A stretch of DNA of 64,000 nt from the NCBI GenBank assembly GCA_023634235.1, contig JAMKCF010000015.1:6363698-6427697 (forward strand). Direction: 5' to 3'. The translations under genes were made by a program, and so were the position numbers. How positions within the stretch are numbered: the first letter of the stretch is position 1; every line of letters starts with the position of its first letter. Origin of the DNA: Pisaster brevispinus. Lineage: Eukaryota > Echinodermata > Asteroidea > Forcipulatida > Asteriidae. Below the pieces are notes generated by a model. It did no database searches. It was not told the origin of the DNA and saw only the letters and a program-made list of their open reading frames with translations. Positions 11,801 through 26,400 of this stretch are shown here, piece after piece.

Positions 11801-13110
11801 TGGTTAGGAGTAGGCTATACACTTTGTTTGAAATAATAAATAATGGTATGGTTGGTTACTTCCGGTGTAGCAGGATATCTCCCCCCCCCAGCAAATCGTG
11901 TGGATTTTTTTTCTGATAGCGCCTGCAACTTCTTAAACGGCTCACCGTATGGGAGACTTGGACAAAATCCCCGATGACACAAGTACATTTGCTTACCGCA
12001 TTGTTTTACATACATTACATACATACTACATTTATATTGTGCTTATTCACAGATCTGTAAGGGCTTTGCAAAAACTATTACTTAAGGCATGACATGAGTT
12101 AGAACAAAACAAAACAAAACAATACAATAACTCGGTTATGCAAAATTATTTAAATGAGAGATGGTGCTTCCCTAATGGTGTTGGGTGTTCCACTAATTAA
12201 CGTGGCCCTGCAACAGAGAAGGAATTGTCAGCAAATGAGCGGCTAGTTTTGGGACATGTCGCCTGGTGTGATCAGTACGTCGATCTGAGGGCATGATCAT
12301 GAACATTTTAGTTATAATATGTGAAGATGTCATCACTCAGACAGATACTGAGGAGCCATTTTGTTGATATAGTGAGAATAGTGGTACCAATGTCGACTAC
12401 GGTCAACCAAGACAACACACAAAAAGCACTCATTAGCCTGAGCACAAATGCTCTTGTCAAAGAGTTGTAATTTTGACTATCACTCTCCCTACCCAAGCTT
12501 TAGCTTACCGTCGTTTAAAGGTGACAGATCGGATCATTCCAAATGGTATTAACATACAACAAGGTTGCTATTTTTGCCACATACGGCAAGGAGTCAGTTT
12601 GGTTGCACTGAGTGGCCTGAGCAACCTTTCATTTCAATTAAACACGCAAATAGTTACATAATCCACAAGACCATGAAAACTTGTTTACGATAGCCAAACT
12701 GATTTCCAAAACTGAAAGCAACTCATAGAAAATAATAGTCTCCAGCATAACACTAATAAGCGAAATCACAGTCTTACAAAAACTGGTTTAATGATTGTTT
12801 TGTATTTTTTATATAACATGTTTTTAGTATTTTTATGTGTTTCCTTTTACGTGCCTAGTTCTACGGCATCTACAAGAGTTCATCTGTAACGGCCACAAAA
12901 AAAACTTCGAATCTACTTTACCCCAAATGTATTTATCTTTTTTTTCATTGTTTTTCTTCACATTTTTAATTTAGTTTTGTTTGAATAAATAACTATAGTA
13001 CCTCTAGCAAGTTTATTTCACTTCGGCGTACGGTGCCACATTTTGACTGTGCACTGATGTTCATCTCGTCCACGTGGTTTTGCGAGATTGTATGTTTTAA
13101 AATTCAGATA
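11800..13110. other. intergenic, repeat fragments only
   Basis: Contains a C-run SINE-like piece (11880-11960) and a fragment at 12025-12080 resembling a retroelement tail. No supported gene. Confidence 0.35.
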
Positions 13111-13112
13111 TA

Positions 13113-13445
<333 letters not shown>

Positions 13446-14104
13446 AAGAACATCAGCAACTTGCATCGGAAGCACGCAGTCATTTTGGTTAGGACGTAAA
13501 CAAAAACCATGAAAGCAAAGAGCAGGTTGAGTAGCCCCAATTGTAAAGGCTACCGCAATCGTAATCTTTTAACGATAGTTTCAAGGTGGATAGCCCTACA
13601 CATTGCAGCGTATGAATCACAAAGCAGTGTTGACTGCACTCTTCATCGAGAGAAGACATCCTTAATGTAGCCTACATTTTTACAGAGCTGCACAGTTTTT
13701 GAAAAAGATTTACGCATGACTTCATTCTGGAAGGAGAATATAAGGCCAAACTACTATTGGGGTGGGGGTAGCGACATGTATAGCATCTTTTGTCAATCTT
13801 TGAAATCTCGATAGTCACATGATAGGGCGTTTATGAGAAGGCTGTAATTGGTACAGTAGGTTTGTGAGTTGGTTTCAGAGTTACACAAACAGAGTATCGT
13901 GTTCTTAGCATAACTTGTCTGCTCTGAGAAAAACATTACGTCTCTCTGGGATTTAACTAATGGAATAAGTAAGTTGCTTGTCACTACCAAAGCACATGCA
14001 AGTTCTCTCAGCTATGCATTTGTGATTTACTCCAGTAATCCAAAGGCGTTAGTGCCACACTTGGACGTCGATTTCTTCTAGGGGTTACTACCATAGTAAA
14101 CAAA

Positions 14105-14447
14105 ATGGATAACGGGGCATATGAGATGGACGGGTTGGAAAACGGACATAGAACAAACGGAAATCTCGCCAACGAAATGAAACAAGGCTTACATCCGAAT
14201 GCCAGGATGTCAAGTCTCTACGATGAGGATAATCTGGAAAGCGGTACTCTGGTGCCGAACGGGAAGTCCACGCCGCAAGATGAGGAGACCAGACGCTATG
14301 AAGTGGTGAGGGAGCTGGCCGTGACCGGGAACGGGCCGAAACTTGATGCGCTGTTGGCGGAGTGGGGAGAACTCGGCTGGTTACGGGATTGGAGAAATGA
14401 AGAAGGGCTGACGTTATACGCTGACGCTATTACAGATGGATATATAG
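14105..14447 (+). CDS. gene B exon 1: start codon and N-terminal region
   Basis: ATG in context aacaaaATGG (A at -3, G at +4), the first ATG of a 114-codon open frame beginning MDNGAYEMDGLENGHRTNGN. A disordered, Asn/Gly-rich start leads into an ankyrin-type helical pair (RRYEVVRELAVTGNGPKLDA). Ends in phase 1 before gtacag. Confidence 0.85.
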
Positions 14448-17400
14448 GTACAGTAAGCCAGTTTTCCGTAGATAACCGCCTTTAATCTCCCATCTTGGAT
14501 AATGAATATAGACTAATAAAAACAAATATTATACCAAATAAGTAAAGTGGCACAAATTAAGTGACATGAGGGAAACATTTCCGTATCCGGCCAGCACCTT
14601 TTCACTCATTGTTACCATCTCCCTTGACAAAAATAAAAGATACTATTTTAATTGATATTGAATGAAAAAGTGGTGGCCGGAGACGGACATTTTCCCCTCA
14701 GTATTGTTGGCCTCTGGCGACTTGTAGCAACTAGGTCCATAAAGCCGTGCAGCACACCCCAACATCATCAGAGGAAAACGAAGGGAAGGATGAGGTAGGG
14801 GATTGATACCGATGTGTAAGAATACAATGTACAAGTTTAATCTTACCGGTGAACGTTTAAGTTTAATCTCATTTAGCAGTGAACGATTTCCCCTGTATAA
14901 CATAGCAAAATTCTACACAAAATGTACCCGTTGCTATTGAAAAGTTATCATTTGCTTCTCAAACTTAGCGTTCAGTGTGTAAACAAATTACAATAATAAC
15001 AAGTACTCAGCTCAACAATTTTGACAAAATGCTCGACAAAATGGTTCCCTGTTTAGTACTTGATACTAAATTTATACTGTTACTGCTGTTCATCTGTTCA
15101 AAATGCTCACCACACTCGGACTTTTTCAGTGTTTTCTAAAAATTATCAAAACACTTGTATTTTTAGCCTGTTTGCGTTTATTGTAAATGCAGTGACAACT
15201 ACTCAGGGCAACCTGTTAAGACTTCACATTTTTAGAAATGCAAAAAATAGTAAATGGCCTGAAGTTTCGACCTTAGCTGAAGCGTCTTTCTCTCAGGGTC
15301 CGCCTCTTTGAGAAAGACTTTGCTAGGGTCGAAATGTCGGGTAATTTTTTCCCCTTTATTTATATCACAGATACTTTTTTAGTTGGTAAGCAATTGCGAC
15401 AGCTTTTTTATTTTATTTACATTTTTTTTAGACGTGATCAACTCTCTGCTGAAACATGACCTACCGCTGGGTGACGCCCTCATAAGGGCAATTGAAGCAG
15501 ACTTTGGTGATGCTGTGGAAGCGATGTGTCGCTATCTGCGAAGACGGGAGGTAAGCTGCCACGGCCCCAAAGTACACTTCACTTTTTTTCGTGTGTGTAT
15601 GGGAAACTGTAAAAAAAGGCAATGGTACATTGCAAAAGGAGGGGGAGATGGTCCAATCGTTGCAAACCATCACAACAAAAATTAAATAATAATAAAATAA
15701 ACAAATAAATAAAACATTTAAACAACTATTGTTGAACAACTTTTTACAGAATGGATGGCATGCGCGAGGAACGGTAAAAAATCAGTTTCACGATATGTTT
15801 AAGTATAGATACGACAATTTGTTCAATCAACATGTGTGACGAAATTACTCAGATAAATGACGCAGAATCCAAATTAAAATCCCATTTTTAACACTTAACG
15901 GTTAAGCCCGACACTTAACGGTTAAGCCCGACCCGAAAATGGGTCAGGCCCCATGGAGTTTGGAATTCTTTTTTTAACGAAGATAATTATGTGATGAAGA
16001 TTTGTAATTTATCCAACAGGATCTTCTCAAGTCAATCCTGGATGCTACGGGCGATAATGATGACTTCCACCCAGCCATCACACCTCTCATCCTCGCTGCC
16101 CAACGAAACAACTTCGATGCAGTTCAGGTACGAAACAGTATTATCATCTCAACTGTAAATATTGTTGTATCATATTGACAAAATAAGGAGAGCGCAAACA
16201 TAGGGCTAGATAGCTCAGTTTGAAGAGCGCTGGTATGGCTGGAGATTATGTCCCCGCCCCTCCCCCTCCCCTCCCCCTCCCCCTCCCCCTCCCCCTCCCC
16301 TCCCCCTCCCCCTCCCCCTCCCCTCCCCCTCCCCTCCCCTCCCCTCCCCCTCCCCTCCCCCCACCCGAGATTCTGTCCCCCACACGGCGAATTGTGTACA
16401 AACAGACTGGAACGGGAGACCACCTGCACGAGCCGAGTAGCATCGCTTGGGATCTCGGCTCTACAAAGCTGTCCAAGCCAGGAAGGCCTGGACAAAAGGC
16501 TAGGTTTGGGTTGGCACAGCATAACAAAATCCAGAGTTTGACTGACACAATGCATGATTACAATTTACTTAACCACAGTAGGGAGCGCTCGGTTTTTTGT
16601 GGGTTTTTTTGACAAAGAGATCCAAGCTCTGTTGCCGTCTTTATTTCAGACAGTTTTATAAGCCAATGTATTTGAATAATGTTGGCTAGTTATGTGGCAT
16701 TTTGGTGTCTTAGTTGTGTTCTGGGAATCTTGGAAATTCTTTAGAGGATTAGAGGGGTACTTACAGTATATACAAAAGGAAAACAGTGTGTTTTAGTACG
16801 GGCACATGGGGGAACCCTGTAAATGGCAAGGGGCCCAGGCCAGGGTATGGGTCGGGTGTGTGAATACTACCGTGAATTTCAAAGTAAGCGGTGAAGATAC
16901 ATGATATTTGATTACTTTGTGTCTATAGTTTGTTGGATGATGCCAACATGCTCGACCAGTCTTACAGCAACTGCCAATACTCAGTTTTGTCTGTTCTATA
17001 ATCCGGGAGATCGACTTGGCTTTTGCAAAAATAAGGCCTGTTATCAAGATAAACAATCTCGGTCATTATCAAACAAACTGCAATCATTGTTTCCAACTTA
17101 CGTTTTACCCACATGCCTCCTGCTGAAATTGACTTTAAGCAGTTATTATTCAACTATCTCGATGTTCTTATGGCTTTTTCTATGTGTATGACCCATCAAT
17201 TTACCAAAAAGAGCTCTCATGCGAGTCAGAAAAATAGCTCAAATCTGACGCCAACTTGAAGATGATTCCACTCTTCTATCTATGTTCATGCCTTTGTCAC
17301 TTCTAGACTTGACGCATGCAATTCTCTTCTCATTGGACATTCAAATAGAAAAAATTCGAAAAAGATTCAACGTGTTTAAAACACCACTACTCGCCTCGTC

Positions 17401-20400
17401 TCAAGCACACCTCGTTCACAACATTTAGAACACCCATCTTACACGAACTCCACTGACTCTTGATTAAAATGCGTATCGTGTAAAGGTTTCAATCTCTTCA
17501 TGTTTAAAACTCATGAACTATCTCCAAACTATTTGATGTTCTCTCGCCTAACTATATTCATGTTCGTCCTCTTTTAGTTCTGCTGGCCAATCCTTACTGA
17601 CGCAAACTTTCTACCGCAACATTCTCTGGTCAAAGAGGCTTCTACTTCATTGCACTATCATTTTGGAATGACTATTACTTGTTCATAATAATTCGCCAAG
17701 CTGACTTTGTTGTGATATTTAAAAGACTCATTTGTTTGAATCTACTTTTTTTGGCACAAATTGCTTTATATATTTCATTGTTTGATGTGTTGTGTTGCGC
17801 ATAGGGGCTCAAGCATTTTGTACTATATAAATGTATCGTATTGTTGTTAACTGCAACAGGCCCCTGTACTGGTGACGTCACGATTTGTTCACTGCATTAC
17901 ATAAAATAATAAAATACCTGTTCGCAATTTTGTAATGTTATTTATTTATTTATTTAGCTGTTCCGACTTACTGTCGGAACAGGTTTTGTTTTCGTCGAGA
18001 TTTTTATTATTTTTATTATTATTATTATTATTCTTTGTTTCCACCTAAATCCCATAACATTTGTACACGTTTTTTGTATACACCAAATATCCTAATGTTT
18101 AAATATGAAGGGGTTTGGTCATATATCAAATTGAAGCTTAGTACACAAACTTAACATTTATTGTGATAGTTGTTAAAATTCTTAATTAATTAGCCACTTT
18201 AGAGCGAGGTGAATATTTAATTAGCCAGCCTTGTAAGCACCATATCTCAAAAAGTATACCGCCGATCGTCAAACTTTTTTTAGTTTTAGACTTATGAGAT
18301 ACTGTAGATGTGCTTTCCGGCCTAAAACAACGAACGACGTCATAATGACGTCATTTATTGCGCATTTTCGCCCGTGCACAAAACACATGGAGATAGTGGA
18401 ATCAAATCCGACTTCTAGAAACATATTTTTTCAATTAAGCTCAAATTTAACGTCCTAGATTACACAAATGTTTCTTAAAACAAGAAAGATTTTATTGAAC
18501 CTCAGTTTAAAAGCATCAAAACTTACCAAAACATTGTCAGTAAAAAAAAACCCAAATTCTCAGGCAAATTTAACGCCACGGGTACTTTGCCTATAATCTG
18601 TGAGTTTATAAATAAAAAAGGAGTCAAGCTCTAATTTTTTTTAACAAATGAGGGCGCTATACCAGTTTAACGGCGCTCTTGCTTGCTTTTTTAAAAACTT
18701 GATCAAGTCCTACCCATTTGTGACCCGTGTTTTTGCGTTGTTTGTATGTAGAGTGTATTATAAAGAGTCATTCCTGCGCCGACTAACGCAAGTCTACTTT
18801 CATTCACAAGAATCGAGTTGTCTTGCTCTCAGCGCAGAGCGTCGTGTGTCCGCTCAGATCTTATCGTTACTCAGGTATCAGCAGCGTGAACGTAGAAAAA
18901 TAGAACGCCGTGTGTGGGACGATGTTGCCCGCGTAGCAGACTTGTCCGCGCTTGGGTCCCGTTCACCGGAAAACGATCTTTTAGGTTTCTTATGCAAACG
19001 CATTACTTGAAGCTCAATCGTGAAGGAAACAAGGCTACCCATTCGCCTGAAACCACGTTTTTAAGGTTCTTGTGCAAACGCATTACTTTGGGAAATCACC
19101 GTCTAGCAGACAAAACACTTGGTGGGGATGCAATAGGGCAAGAATTAGAGCTGAGTGGGGAAATAATGTATAAAAACGTGAAATTAACTTTTCCATGGCT
19201 ATAGGGTCAGTGTTGGATTTGGGGTCAAAAGCCAAAACTAAAACAATAACTCATGTCCCATAAATTTTTTACTATTCATGCCATACGAAAATAACATACT
19301 CGATCGGTAATAAAGGGCACACAAAGTTTTACAATTACGATTTTAATACAACAGCATTTAGCTTTAAATTAAGCCTGTGCATAAAATTTACAAAAAACGA
19401 CCGTGCACGGATGAATACAACTGCCTGAGATTTGGAAGTTTACACGGCATAAACGTTTTATGAATGAACATCGAAATGGTACTATCATTCATAAGTACCG
19501 AAATGCTACTATCATTCATTCGATTTTGAATAAGCGAATTGATTCCAAATAAGCGAATTGATACCGAATAAGCCATTAGATTTTAAATAAGCAAACTGAT
19601 TTCAAATGAGCGAAATTATTCCGAGTAAGCAAATTGATTCTGAATAAGCGTTTTAATTCTGAATATGCGAATTGATTCTGAATAAGCAAATTGATTCAGA
19701 ATGAGCGAAATTAATCCGAGTAAGCGAATTGATTCTGAATAAGCGTTTTAATTTTGAATAAGCAAATTGATTTCGAATAAGCGAATTGATACCAATAAGC
19801 GAATTGATTTTGAATAAGCGAATTGATTCCGAATAAGCCATTCCGTAAAAGCAACAGTGCACGGATGAATACACCTGCCTGAGATTTGGAAGTTTACACG
19901 GCATACACATTTTATGAATGAACATCGAAATGGTACTATCATTCATGCGTCTTGTGATGAATCATTGAATGATGTAGTGTTAAGTGTATTTAAAGAAACT
20001 TCACAATCTTTATCAACAAGCATAATGCTTACGACTTGGCGAAATGGTTATGAATAGGCAAAATGGTTATGAATCAGCAATGATTCTGAATAAGCAAATT
20101 GATTTTGAATGAGCGAAATTATTCCGAGTAAGCAAATTGATTGTGAAAAAGCGTTTTGATTCTGAATAAGCGAATTTATTCAGAATAAGCGAATTGATTC
20201 CAAATAAGTGATTTGAGTTTGAATAAGCGAATTGATTCCGAATAAGCGATTTGATTTTGAATAAGCAAATTCATAGTCATAGTTTAGCAATTTTTGATTG
20301 AATTGTTTTATGCTTATCCGAACCGTAAAAATGTAAACGTTTAACCGGTTAATCGGCTGGTTAACCGTGTAACCGTCACAGGATTGGTATACATGCTAGC

Positions 20401-23400
20401 TTGTGAGACCTGTTCCTCGATAACAAAATTTAGAGTAAAAAAAGCCGTTAACACAACTGCGCTTGTGATAAAAGACATTGCCTCTGCAGTGCAACATCTC
20501 AAGAACTACACAACCCATGTACATGTTCTTTTCAGTTATAGACCCTTCAAGCATTGAAGACTGAACTTAGGATACCGTGACCCCATGTTAACCTTTACTT
20601 CCGGGTCAACCGAAAGTGGGACCATATCTCAAGAACTACACAACCCATGTTCAATTTCTTTTCAGTTATAAACCTTTTGAGCATTGAAGATAAGCCTTGG
20701 GTTACCGTGACCCCATGTTGACCTTTACTTCTGAGTCAACCGGAAGTGGGACCATATCGTTCAATCTTGAACTTAGGCTCATTTTAAATGTCTGGATCGT
20801 TTAATCAAAGCAAAACAAAACGGAACAGCTTTGTGTTTGTTCACAAACACCTAATGTCTAGTTATTTATTTATTACTATTTTATTTTTTAATACAACAGC
20901 TCCTCGTCGAGCTTGGTGCTAAAATCGTAGAGCCAAGCCTCTGTCTGGGTGACGACGTAACTCTTACTCAAGCCACATCTACCCTCCAAATCTACCGCGC
21001 CCTCTCCCAGCCCGCCTACATCTTGAACACACAGACAGACGTCTTCGGCCACGTCTTTCAGATGAGCAAGAGGCTTCGTATCCTGAGCGGAATGTGGGAA
21101 GATTTCGGGGCTGAGTATGAGGAGATGGCAAAAGCCGTGGATGTGCTTGCGGGGGAGATGCTCGGGCAGTCTGGCTCGACCGAAGAGGTAGGCTGAAGTG
21201 TCCAGAGCAAATTTCAATTTGCAAGGAAGAGTGTTCACTACAAAAACTCCAGTGTTTAGTTTATTATATTGGTATCTGGCCGTGACAACACCGCCACGGT
21301 GTTAGTTCCACCAACGATATAGTAATGTGAATAAACACCATGTCGGTGTTGTCACTCCAGTGTTTCTGGCTAATAGAGCAAGCACAATTTTTACAGGTTT
21401 CCTCGGACTTTTAATTATTTTTTGTTCTTCTAATTGCCATTACTTAAAGTGTATCGACATTCATTTCCTTTAAGATTTTGGCCCTGTTCCGTTATCACAC
21501 CACTGACAAGTATCGAGACTCTAAAGGTAGACAGCACCCTCTCTCCAAAATGTTCGAAGCGATAAAGTATCAACAGAAAGAGGTAAGGGAACCCATCAGA
21601 ATCTTTTTCTGTCTTTCCTGAAAAAGTAAATGATGATAAATCACTTGATGACGCCATGATACTGTTCCGAAGAGAAAACCAATCAAAGTTCCTTATTGAG
21701 ACATTGCCAGAGAGCATGTACATTGTTCAAGTACTGTGGGTTGGTTCTTCGAACAAAATATATTTCTGAATACATAAATGAATAAGTAAATACATAACAA
21801 ATCCATTAAAATCTAACAAACTTGGCGCGTCGACACCCTTTACTCTCTGTGGTCACTGGCAGTAATAATGCCAGCAACGCGGTGTTCGCAATATTGTTAC
21901 CAAGGGACACCTCGTCAATCCAATATCTTGAGGATCCTTGCAGATAACCGTTTGGTTTAGGAGTTGTATCCCCCGTTGAATCCGACCCCATTTGGCGAAT
22001 TGTGTAGGAATTTCGTCTAATAGCGAACTCTTTTTACTCCATTTCCGTACGTAAAGAATTGCTGCAACACCCAGCTCTCAACACCAGTGCCCAATAACAC
22101 TCACTCCTCCTTTGAAGTATTGGTTTTAATCCAAACGTTTTGATTGCTTACGCTTATTAGTGAATGTCCCCATATTGTTCTTTTCAGTTCATAGCTCATC
22201 CTCATTCCCAGAAGGCGATCATCGCGCAGTTCTACCAGAATCTTCTGAGCTGGAACGAGAAGGGTTTATTGCATCAAATTCTTCTCACACTTTTTGTCAT
22301 TCTGGGATATCCGATCATCTCCCTGCTCTACATTTTGTTCCCGTTCCCGAAGGTGGTCAAGTTTGCCCGACTGCCGTGAGTAGGATTTCTTTATATAAAT
22401 ATTTCCCTCTTAATTATTTAAAGACTACTATATGAAATTGTCCCCGTAGGACAACATTGAAACCCAAACATTATGGGAGCGTTTTCATAAAACCCCGTCA
22501 TTAGTATACTATGTTTATAATTGTTCTTGTTTCATTGAAAATAGCTATATAAGATACCAAAACAACAATGCATTGATTTGAAACCAATAACGTACGGTCA
22601 AAAGTATAAAGTTCTCAAACAAAAGTTTCAGATGGCTCAAGGCAAGAAAGAGAAAACACATTCAATTAACATTCAGAAGTTCACGTCGGGTATTGATGCT
22701 AAGAAGTTTACTCACCCCCCCCCCGAAAGAGACATACAAAAATGTTGTCAAGAGTGTAACATTTTAATTTTTTAGACATTTACACAAGGAGTACAAGTTG
22801 AACAGGTGCTGTCAAGGTTAAACAAAAGTATACAAACTGTCATCAAAAGATGTGTACAACCAGACCCCTGCCAACGATAAAATATAAGTTTATAATTATT
22901 AAAACGAAAATTGCACTCAAATGCATTTAAAACCACACAACAGTAAAACATTAAAACAAAAATCAATTCCAAAACCTGAAAGAAACAACACCCATAAATC
23001 ACCCTTAATGAAGGATCCTCCTAAGCCTGACACGAATGGACTTAAAACCCTCAAAAGCCAAAATACTACTGGTATCCACAGTGAGTTCCGAGAACATCTG
23101 TGAAAACCGAACAATAGATAGTAAAACAATAATTGAAATTAACATTTTATAAAAATTACAATCCACCACTGGGGTGTATAAACCGTATGGATTTTAAAAG
23201 TTATACAAACACACATTAAAACATCATGAGATTTAAAAACAATTAAATTAAAAAACCAACAGGACTATTTTACCAAAAGGTCCTCCCTCAGCTAACCACG
23301 AAAAGAACTTAAAACCCTCCAAAATCAACATATTCCTGGTATCCACTGTGAGTTTTAAGTACATCGTAGGAACGCGAACAATTGTTGAACTTTTATAAGC

Positions 23401-26400
23401 ATCCGTTCCTGGTTTCAAGTGATGGGAAGTAAGTAATTCTGCGTGACGAGAGTTAACCTTAGACAAATTAGTTAAATTATTCATGAAAAGATACAATGTT
23501 TACATCAAAAGCTTGACAATAAAACAACTATTTAAAAAGTTCTTCTGTCTGAGAGAAACATGAGTCTCAAAGTCTGTAGTCTTTCCTGATAAGGCTGTTC
23601 CATATATTGTTGCCGCAGTATCACCGCTGTACGGATTCAATCAAATCTATGTTTTTGGGTTTTTTGTTTTTTTTTTTCATTTTACGATGAGTCCACCATA
23701 CGGTTGAGCAGTAGTCTAAGATAGGCTGGACCAGTGTCGTATACAGATGAAGCGACACGCAAGAAGGGCAGTTGCCAGATATGGGGCGAATCAAACCAAT
23801 CAGTCTATTACATTTCGAAGTAACTGCCTGCACCTGAAGATCCCAAGAAAACTTACTCTGAAATGTACAGCCCAGAACCTTGATGGAATTTACACATTCC
23901 AGGGAAGTGGCTCCAAGATTGTAGATTGGTTTGCTCATACGACGCAATGTCAATCCCATAGATTTGAACTTGTTAGCATTTAAACAGTTCAACTTAGCCC
24001 TGTCTACTATGGTGTTTAATTCCTTCTGAAGAAGATGATCCGAAGCGTCGGTTTCGACATTTCTGAACCAAAACGAGTCATCTGCGTACTGCACAAGGCT
24101 TGGAGAAAGTTGAAGTTGAAGATCGCTTGCATACAAAACATAAAGCAGAGGGTCAAAAACAGAGCCCTGTGGCACTCTGAATAAACCTGTAACCAGTTTG
24201 AAATGAAGCCTTTGCAAACAACACGCTGCAGGCAGTTTGTTACAAACAACTCAATCCAGTCAAAAGCAGCACCCTTATGTTATTGCAAAGTTGGAGTTTC
24301 TTAACAAGGGTACTGTGACTTATAGTTTCAAACGCACGACTGATAGAACAAGACCCAGGAATGAAGTGCTGCTGGTCAGCTAGAAGTCCGTTGTTTTGGC
24401 AGTAGCCAAGAATCTGACGACATAAGATTGATTTCAAAAGCTTGCAAACTATTGGAGTCAAGGATCGGGTCTATACTTGATTAAACTACTCCTTTCTCCC
24501 TTTTTGAAAACGGGCACTATATTAGCACGTTTCCATGCACTTGAAAGACAGCCAGCAGCAAGAGTATAGTTGTAAAAAGCTGTGAGAACAGGAACAATGG
24601 CTGGAGTGGCAAGTTTTAACATTTGGGCGCTAGTACCATCAGGTCCGTATGGTCATAATTGTAAGGAGAAAAACAACAACCAATACAGACTAAATAAATA
24701 AATAAATCGAAATAAGGACGAGGATAGTTTGTGTCTGTACAAACTCGAACATGTAATGTTCTTCAATGTTTCGTCAATGTGGCAGTATGGGCTTCAACAT
24801 TTTTAGTGGAACTTTCATTCGGGAAAGTAATCCATTTTGTTTTGGTATACTATTTGTATGCTGATGTATGTTGTGTGTCACACTATCTTGTCCTCATTAC
24901 ACAGGTACGTCATGATGCTGATGAAAGCTGGCTCCGGGTTCACTTTCCTGGCCATGCTGATAGTCAACTCTGTTTTTAATAAATACGACTATCCAACCAC
25001 CATAACAACAATACGATGGCTAATAGTGGTCTGGATTCTAGGTAAGTTGTATAAGGAAAGTCTAAAACATAAATACAATTACAGTGTATTTTGTACTCGG
25101 TCGTTACAACTGCAGCTAATGTATCAATAGGAGACTGTTAGGTACTGTAGACTTAACATGTAAATCAACTGTTCTTAGAAAAAAGTGTGAGCATGCTCAA
25201 ATTGACATAAACAATGGGAATTTACCTTGTAAGTCTATTGGTATTTTTAAATCTAAATAAATGAATGAATGAATGAATGAATATTGCGCAACAGCACCTT
25301 GTAAACCATAACATGGTTCTATGTAAAGGAATATGTCTCATACTTCAAAACGTAGCTCGATCCACATACTTTGCAGGAAAAATACTGAGCGCTTTCATAC
25401 GCCCCAGGGGTTTGATAAAGCGCTATGTAAGAGTCTATAGTATCATTTCAGATTCAAGATGGCGGCGGATGACGTTCATACAAACAAATATATACACATT
25501 TGCCGTCTAGTTCTATCACGTTCCGAAAGTTTTCATTTAACTCAACCAAATTAAATCCCTTCTCAGGTTTGATGTGGTTGCATATGAAGGTGTGCATGAA
25601 GAAAGGGGCAACCAAGTACTTGTCCGACAGCGCCAACTTGCACGAGATGGCAATTATCGCCCTCTTCCTAGCCATCTTTGTCCTTCAGTGGAATGGGAGG
25701 ATAGACGTAAGCCATATAGCTTTCAATGTTTGTCAGTTATTGTGGGTTTTTGTAAGGGCCTGTTTATATACTTCTTTTACCACAGAACAACAGTACAATG
25801 GCATACTTTTTGGGACGCTAGGTGGCAGCAGACCTAAGGGATAAATCCGTTTCCGTCCAAGAATATCAGGTCAGATGTTTGCTCATTAATGACTCATTAG
25901 CACAAAGACCAGATTTGAGCCAAGTCTAGGTGTCCCAGTGCACAGGGCACGCAAGTACTGGCGGCCGAGACGATTTATTTGTCCTTCTGGGAAGCACGTG
26001 TGCTGTGTCTATCTCGGCAAAACCAATTATAACCCAAACGAAAACAAACATTAATAAAAAATAAAAATTAATCAGTTATAATATGCCAAATAAAATAACC
26101 CTCCGAGGAAGCACGTGTCTCAGCGAATCACTAAATAGTGCAAAACTCTCTCAATATTTTTTTATTTACCCCATCCTCCAGCTAGGCCCAATTTCATTGC
26201 ATTTTACACGATAAACTTAGAAAATACTGCTCCCCAAAACAATGAATTAATAAATACAAAACCCTATGTAACTACATGTTTTTCTTATGTAAAATATTGA
26301 AAACCATGTAAACAGCCAAACGCAAAAAAAGAAAAAGAAGAAAAAAAACCACACACAAACTGAATATTGGAATACTCCAAAGGGATATCATGAATGTTGT

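Larger units (their letters stand above)
17958..20861. mobile_element. 2.9-kb element with hairpin terminus
   Basis: It starts with a perfect 10-bp hairpin CTGTTCCGAC-ttact-GTCGGAACAG. It ends at GGAACAGC...CTAATGTCTAG. It is flanked on both sides by TTATTTATTTA, consistent with a target duplication. Inside are an ATT microsatellite, an unassigned open frame, and two tandem arrays. No transposase was recognised. Confidence 0.5.

Noticed and set aside
16124..16612. Pro/Leu-rich and Gly/Arg-rich open frames
   Set aside because: Shadow frames of the C4-5T minisatellite in gene B intron 3.
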